The notes below the pieces were generated by a model. That model made no database searches. It saw only the letters and a list, made by a program, of their open reading frames with translations, and was not told the DNA's origin. Both the position numbers and the translations under genes were made by a program. 64,000 bases of DNA from Bacteroidaceae bacterium (GTDB lineage: Bacteria; Bacteroidota; Bacteroidia; Bacteroidales; Bacteroidaceae), in contig JAFZGA010000014.1 in assembly GCA_017555585.1 (NCBI GenBank), positions 1 to 64,000 on the forward strand, written 5' to 3'. The number at the start of each line of letters is the position of its first letter. Positions within the stretch are counted from its first letter, which is position 1. Of this stretch, positions 61,120 through 64,000 are shown piece after piece.

Positions 61120-62502
61120 TTATAGCAGTTTCTTGACTAAACCGAACATCCTATAAGGCATATAGCGGAACGGCAGGTCGAGCCACGTAGGTGTAGTTAC
61201 TACTGCCCGTTTGTGCGAGAATGCCTCAAAGCTCAATTTGCCGTGATAATGTCCCATACCGGAGTTGCCTACGCCGCCAAAGGGCATGTTCTCGTTGGCT
61301 ATGTGCATGATGGTATCGTTTATACATGAACCTCCGGCTGATGTCAGGCGTATGACCTCTTTTGCATTCTTGACGTTACCGAAGTAATATAGCGCAAGCG
61401 GCTTTTCGCGTTCACGTACAAAGTCTATCACCTCATTACGGTTCTCGAAAGGAATCATAGGCAATACCGGTCCGAATATCTCTTCGGTCATGACAGGTGA
61501 TGTCAACGGCACATCAGCAAGCAGTGTCGGCTCAATGAAACGCTCCGATGCATCGCTGTTACCGCCATATACAACCTTGCCGTCTTTGATATATCCCTTG
61601 ACACGCTCGAATGCCTTGTCGTTCACAAGTCTTACATAATGGTTGCTCTGTCTGATGTCGTCACCGTGCAGTTGCTTTACAGCCTTGCCGAACTCTGCAA
61701 CAAACTCATTGATTCTGCTCTTGTGTATGAGAAGATAGTCGGGAGCTATGCATGTCTGTCCCGCGTTGAGTGTCTTGCCCCATGCAATACGTTTTGCCGC
61801 AATCTTTATCTCGGCTTCCTTATCTATGATACATGGACTTTTTCCGCCAAGTTCAAGAACTACAGGAGTGAGGTTCTTGGCAGCTGCATTCATCACGAGT
61901 TTGCCGAGTTGTGGGCTACCGGTAAAGAATATGATATCGAAACGGTTTTCCAACAGAGCCTCATTTACTGTTCTGTTGCCCTGTACCACTGCTATGTATC
62001 GTCTTTCGAATGTAGCAGTTATCATATCTTCGATAACTTTAGATACGTTAGGAACATAGGGTGAGGGCTTGAGGATTGCTGTACATCCCGATGATATTGC
62101 ACCTACCAGAGGATTCAGCAAAAGCTGTACTGGATAGTTCCATGGAGATATTATAAGTGCGTTGCCAAGCGGTTCTGTCACTACATGTGAGCATGACGGC
62201 AACATCTTGAGTGGGGTAGGCACTCTCTTGCGCTTTGCCCATCCGGTGATGTGTGATATGTGGTTCTGCACTTCGCCTGCAACTATGCTCAGTTCAGTGA
62301 GTATGGCCTCTTCAGTCGATTTGTGCAAATCCTTCCACAAAGCCTCGCACAATGGCTTTTCCCACTCTTTGAGAGCATTACGCAACTTTTTGAGTTGTTC
62401 CTTGCGGAATTTCAACTCTAAAGTTGTATTGCTTGCAAAAAAGTCGCGTTGTGCGGCGATAATGCCGTTAATATCTTGAATGGCAGTGTTTTCTATCTTC
62501 AT
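61120..62502 (-). CDS. aldehyde dehydrogenase
   Basis: A 460-residue NAD(P)-dependent enzyme. SPWNYPVQLLLNPLVGA, FTGSPQLGKLV, VLELGGKSPCI (catalytic Glu) and NAGQTCIAPDYLL (catalytic Cys) are present. The C terminus (DLPFRYMPYRMFGLVKKLL) is hydrophobic, as in membrane-associated fatty-aldehyde dehydrogenases. It overlaps the SDR stop by four bases, so both enzymes probably act in sequence. Confidence 0.93.
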   Translation of the reverse strand: MKIENTAIQDINGIIAAQRDFFASNTTLELKFRKEQLKKLRNALKEWEKPLCEALWKDLHKSTEEAILTELSIVAGEVQNHISHITGWAKRKRVPTPLKMLPSCSHVVTEPLGNALIISPWNYPVQLLLNPLVGAISSGCTAILKPSPYVPNVSKVIEDMITATFERRYIAVVQGNRTVNEALLENRFDIIFFTGSPQLGKLVMNAAAKNLTPVVLELGGKSPCIIDKEAEIKIAAKRIAWGKTLNAGQTCIAPDYLLIHKSRINEFVAEFGKAVKQLHGDDIRQSNHYVRLVNDKAFERVKGYIKDGKVVYGGNSDASERFIEPTLLADVPLTSPVMTEEIFGPVLPMIPFENRNEVIDFVREREKPLALYYFGNVKNAKEVIRLTSAGGSCINDTIMHIANENMPFGGVGNSGMGHYHGKLSFEAFSHKRAVVTTPTWLDLPFRYMPYRMFGLVKKLL

Positions 62503-63311
62503 TTCTTGCGTCCTGTAAAGTTATCCATTGCATGGAAAATTCCAACGACTTCTCCAAAGATATAATCAAAAATCGAAGTAGGCAACAAAGCTTGGCAAAA
62601 ACGAATAAAATGATAGCCAAATGGCAGCCCTTTGAAGTTTTTGTTTTTCTCGATAGCCTTGATTATCTTCTTGGCTGTAGGCTCCGGTTTAAGAATAGGG
62701 AAGAAACGTGACTTTACACCATCGAACATTCCTGTATTGATAAAATAGGGTGCAATCGTAGTAAAACGCACCTTGCTCTTCATCTGTTTCAATTCAATAC
62801 GTACACTGTCGCTCCAGCCTATGACACCCCATTTGCTTGCTGCATATACCGACATTCTTGGGTTTGAAATCATACCTGCTGCCGATGCGATGTTGCATAC
62901 ATGACCATGATTGCGTTCAACCATTGCCGGAAAGAACTGCTGTGCTACAATCATCGGGGCTATTGTGTTGATCTTTATTGTACGCTCAATCTCGTCGGTT
63001 GTAAGCTTGTCAAAAGTCGCGTTGCTTGTTACTATTCCTGCGCAGTTTATCACTATATCTACATTGCCGCACTCTTTCATAGTCTGTTCTGCAATTTGCT
63101 TTACCATCTTGCTGTCTGAAACATCCACTCTGTAACCTTTGACATTACCTATACCCTTGAATTCGTTTACAGTAGCAGTAATGTTTGCTTCATTTATATC
63201 CCATATTACCAACTGACGGGCTCCTTTCTCAAGAGATACACGTCCCATGATTCTTCCTATACCCGATGCACCACCGGTGATAAGCACACAATTTCCTTTG
63301 ATTTTGGTCAT
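62499..63311 (-). CDS. short-chain dehydrogenase/reductase
   Basis: A 270-residue SDR. The cofactor loop is TGGASGIGR, then NCAG, the catalytic Ser in NIASAAG and YAASK. The C-terminal ~50 residues are hydrophobic and may touch the membrane, as in fatty-alcohol or lipid-linked SDRs. It is the first gene of the SDR-ALDH-BASS-PlsC-barrel run. The substrate is unknown, but alcohol-to-aldehyde followed by ALDH oxidation is a plausible pair. Confidence 0.9.
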   Translation of the reverse strand: MTKIKGNCVLITGGASGIGRIMGRVSLEKGARQLVIWDINEANITATVNEFKGIGNVKGYRVDVSDSKMVKQIAEQTMKECGNVDIVINCAGIVTSNATFDKLTTDEIERTIKINTIAPMIVAQQFFPAMVERNHGHVCNIASAAGMISNPRMSVYAASKWGVIGWSDSVRIELKQMKSKVRFTTIAPYFINTGMFDGVKSRFFPILKPEPTAKKIIKAIEKNKNFKGLPFGYHFIRFCQALLPTSIFDYIFGEVVGIFHAMDNFTGRKK

Positions 63312-63483
63312 AATGTATTGACTTTTGTGTAAAAAATGTATAATTGTTCTAAATCGGCTGCAAAGTTAGTCTAAAAAGTACAGATGAGGCATGCTTTTTT
63401 CTCTTATTGTTGTACGTTGTTGAATACCGTATGTTAATTTTTGTTTTTAATTGTAGTTTTATCCCTTTTTCTGTACATTTTGT

Positions 63484-64000
63484 TCACTTTGTTGTACGGA
63501 AAGGTAATCCTTCGATATGTTCAATAGGGAAATTTCCCTCGATAAGCCCACTGATTATGGTATCGCGTGCTCCTGATGACTGGTAAGGATACAGCTCAAA
63601 CAATGGCATGACTGAAGCAAAATGTTCCATAATCTCGGACTGTATGCTCTCATATTCACTCCATTCAGTCGTTGTCGTGAAGCAATAGAACTGTATCGGC
63701 AGTCCGGTGTCGGTAGCTTCCAAAGTACGGACCATTACAATCATATCCTTACGGATCATAGGGTGTTTGTGCAGGTATATATCGGCGTATGCCCTGAAGA
63801 GTCCGGCATTTGTGTCTATCGTTCCGTTGGCAAGGCCGTCGGGATTGGCAGTGTTGCATGCTAATCCTTTTGTTGCCTGTTCATTTTTCCTTTTTATGTA
63901 TTCTTCAAGTTCCTTGTCAAGTTTTCTGAGCCGTTGTAGCATCTTGGCATTGCACGGCTTGATGTTGTCGAGCTTAATGGTGTATCCGCGTGCGATACGC
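63484..64000 (-). CDS. mechanosensitive ion channel (MscM/YbdG-like), C-terminal part
   Basis: The frame is open to the window edge, so the N-terminal membrane part is outside. The visible 172 residues match the cytoplasmic end of YbdG-type MscS channels: RIARGYTIKLDNIKPCNAKM, YADIYLHKHPMIRKDM, GLPIQFYCFTTTTEWSEYE and ELYPYQSSGARD. These channels release solutes on osmotic downshock. The gene ends 172 bases from the divergently oriented neighbourhood of the SDR gene, on the same strand. Confidence 0.85.
   Translation of the reverse strand, partial: RIARGYTIKLDNIKPCNAKMLQRLRKLDKELEEYIKRKNEQATKGLACNTANPDGLANGTIDTNAGLFRAYADIYLHKHPMIRKDMIVMVRTLEATDTGLPIQFYCFTTTTEWSEYESIQSEIMEHFASVMPLFELYPYQSSGARDTIISGLIEGNFPIEHIEGLPFRTTK

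Overview
The window looks like a chromosomal segment of a Bacteroidales bacterium (Bacteroides/Prevotella-type; genus not resolved). This rests on the families present (DUF2027-Smr protein, DUF4301, DUF1573, long-form PurF, Omp85-type barrels, WecG/TagA and FrhB-type capsule genes) and on promoters with the Bacteroides layout TTTG-N19/20-TAnnTTTG (for example at 8856, 29199, 33557, 38759 and 55648). Many starts lack a strong Shine-Dalgarno sequence, which also fits. No rRNA, tRNA, CRISPR array or transposase gene was recognised.

Layout. (1) 1-8.5 kb, housekeeping: a 73-bp tandem repeat, a DUF2027/Smr protein, peptidase T, a lipoprotein, a LolC/E-like permease, an AAA ATPase, and a minus-strand ftsE-like / lysC / lysA operon. 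(2) 8.9-28.9 kb, a surface polysaccharide locus on the plus strand: wecB and wecC (UDP-ManNAc and UDP-ManNAcA synthesis), an unknown 214-aa gene, a DUF1016 PD-(D/E)XK nuclease gene between ~300-bp direct repeats, a second near-identical wecB, then acyltransferases, a Wzx flippase, a Wzy-like polymerase, a pyruvyl transferase, an FrhB-type iron-sulfur protein, several glycosyltransferases, a polysaccharide deacetylase and a WecG/TagA-type transferase. The core from 15.7 to 22.4 kb is much richer in A+T than the flanks and looks horizontally acquired. (3) 29-37.5 kb, an accessory region: a three-gene module around a DUF3990 (ADP-ribosyltransferase-fold) protein, small repeated proteins with decayed copies, an orphan phage-tail-fibre-like gene, a cytidylyltransferase/Gfo-Idh fusion with an SDR partner, a nucleotidyltransferase, and duplicated promoter blocks and recombination scars. 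(4) 37.5-64 kb, mostly core genes: uraA/upp (divergent), a patatin-POTRA-barrel protein, purF-carB, yjdM, a DUF2975/DUF2975/HTH operon, relA-DUF1573, DUF4301, ispE, dnaB, an SDR/ALDH/BASS transporter/PlsC/barrel operon, and the 3' end of a mechanosensitive channel gene.

How the parts work together. WecB, WecC and the WecG/TagA-type enzyme form a coherent route for making and transferring a ManNAc or ManNAcA residue; the remaining transferases would complete a repeat unit that Wzx exports and the polymerase links. The accessory region carries the strongest signs of recent rearrangement: a 94-bp promoter block occurs twice with one mismatch, driving two different transcription units, and the second copy is joined to a piece of the tail-fibre gene. 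The most promising poorly described items are the tail-fibre-like gene with its repeated small downstream proteins, the DUF3990 module, and the small ORF plus terminator just ahead of purF.
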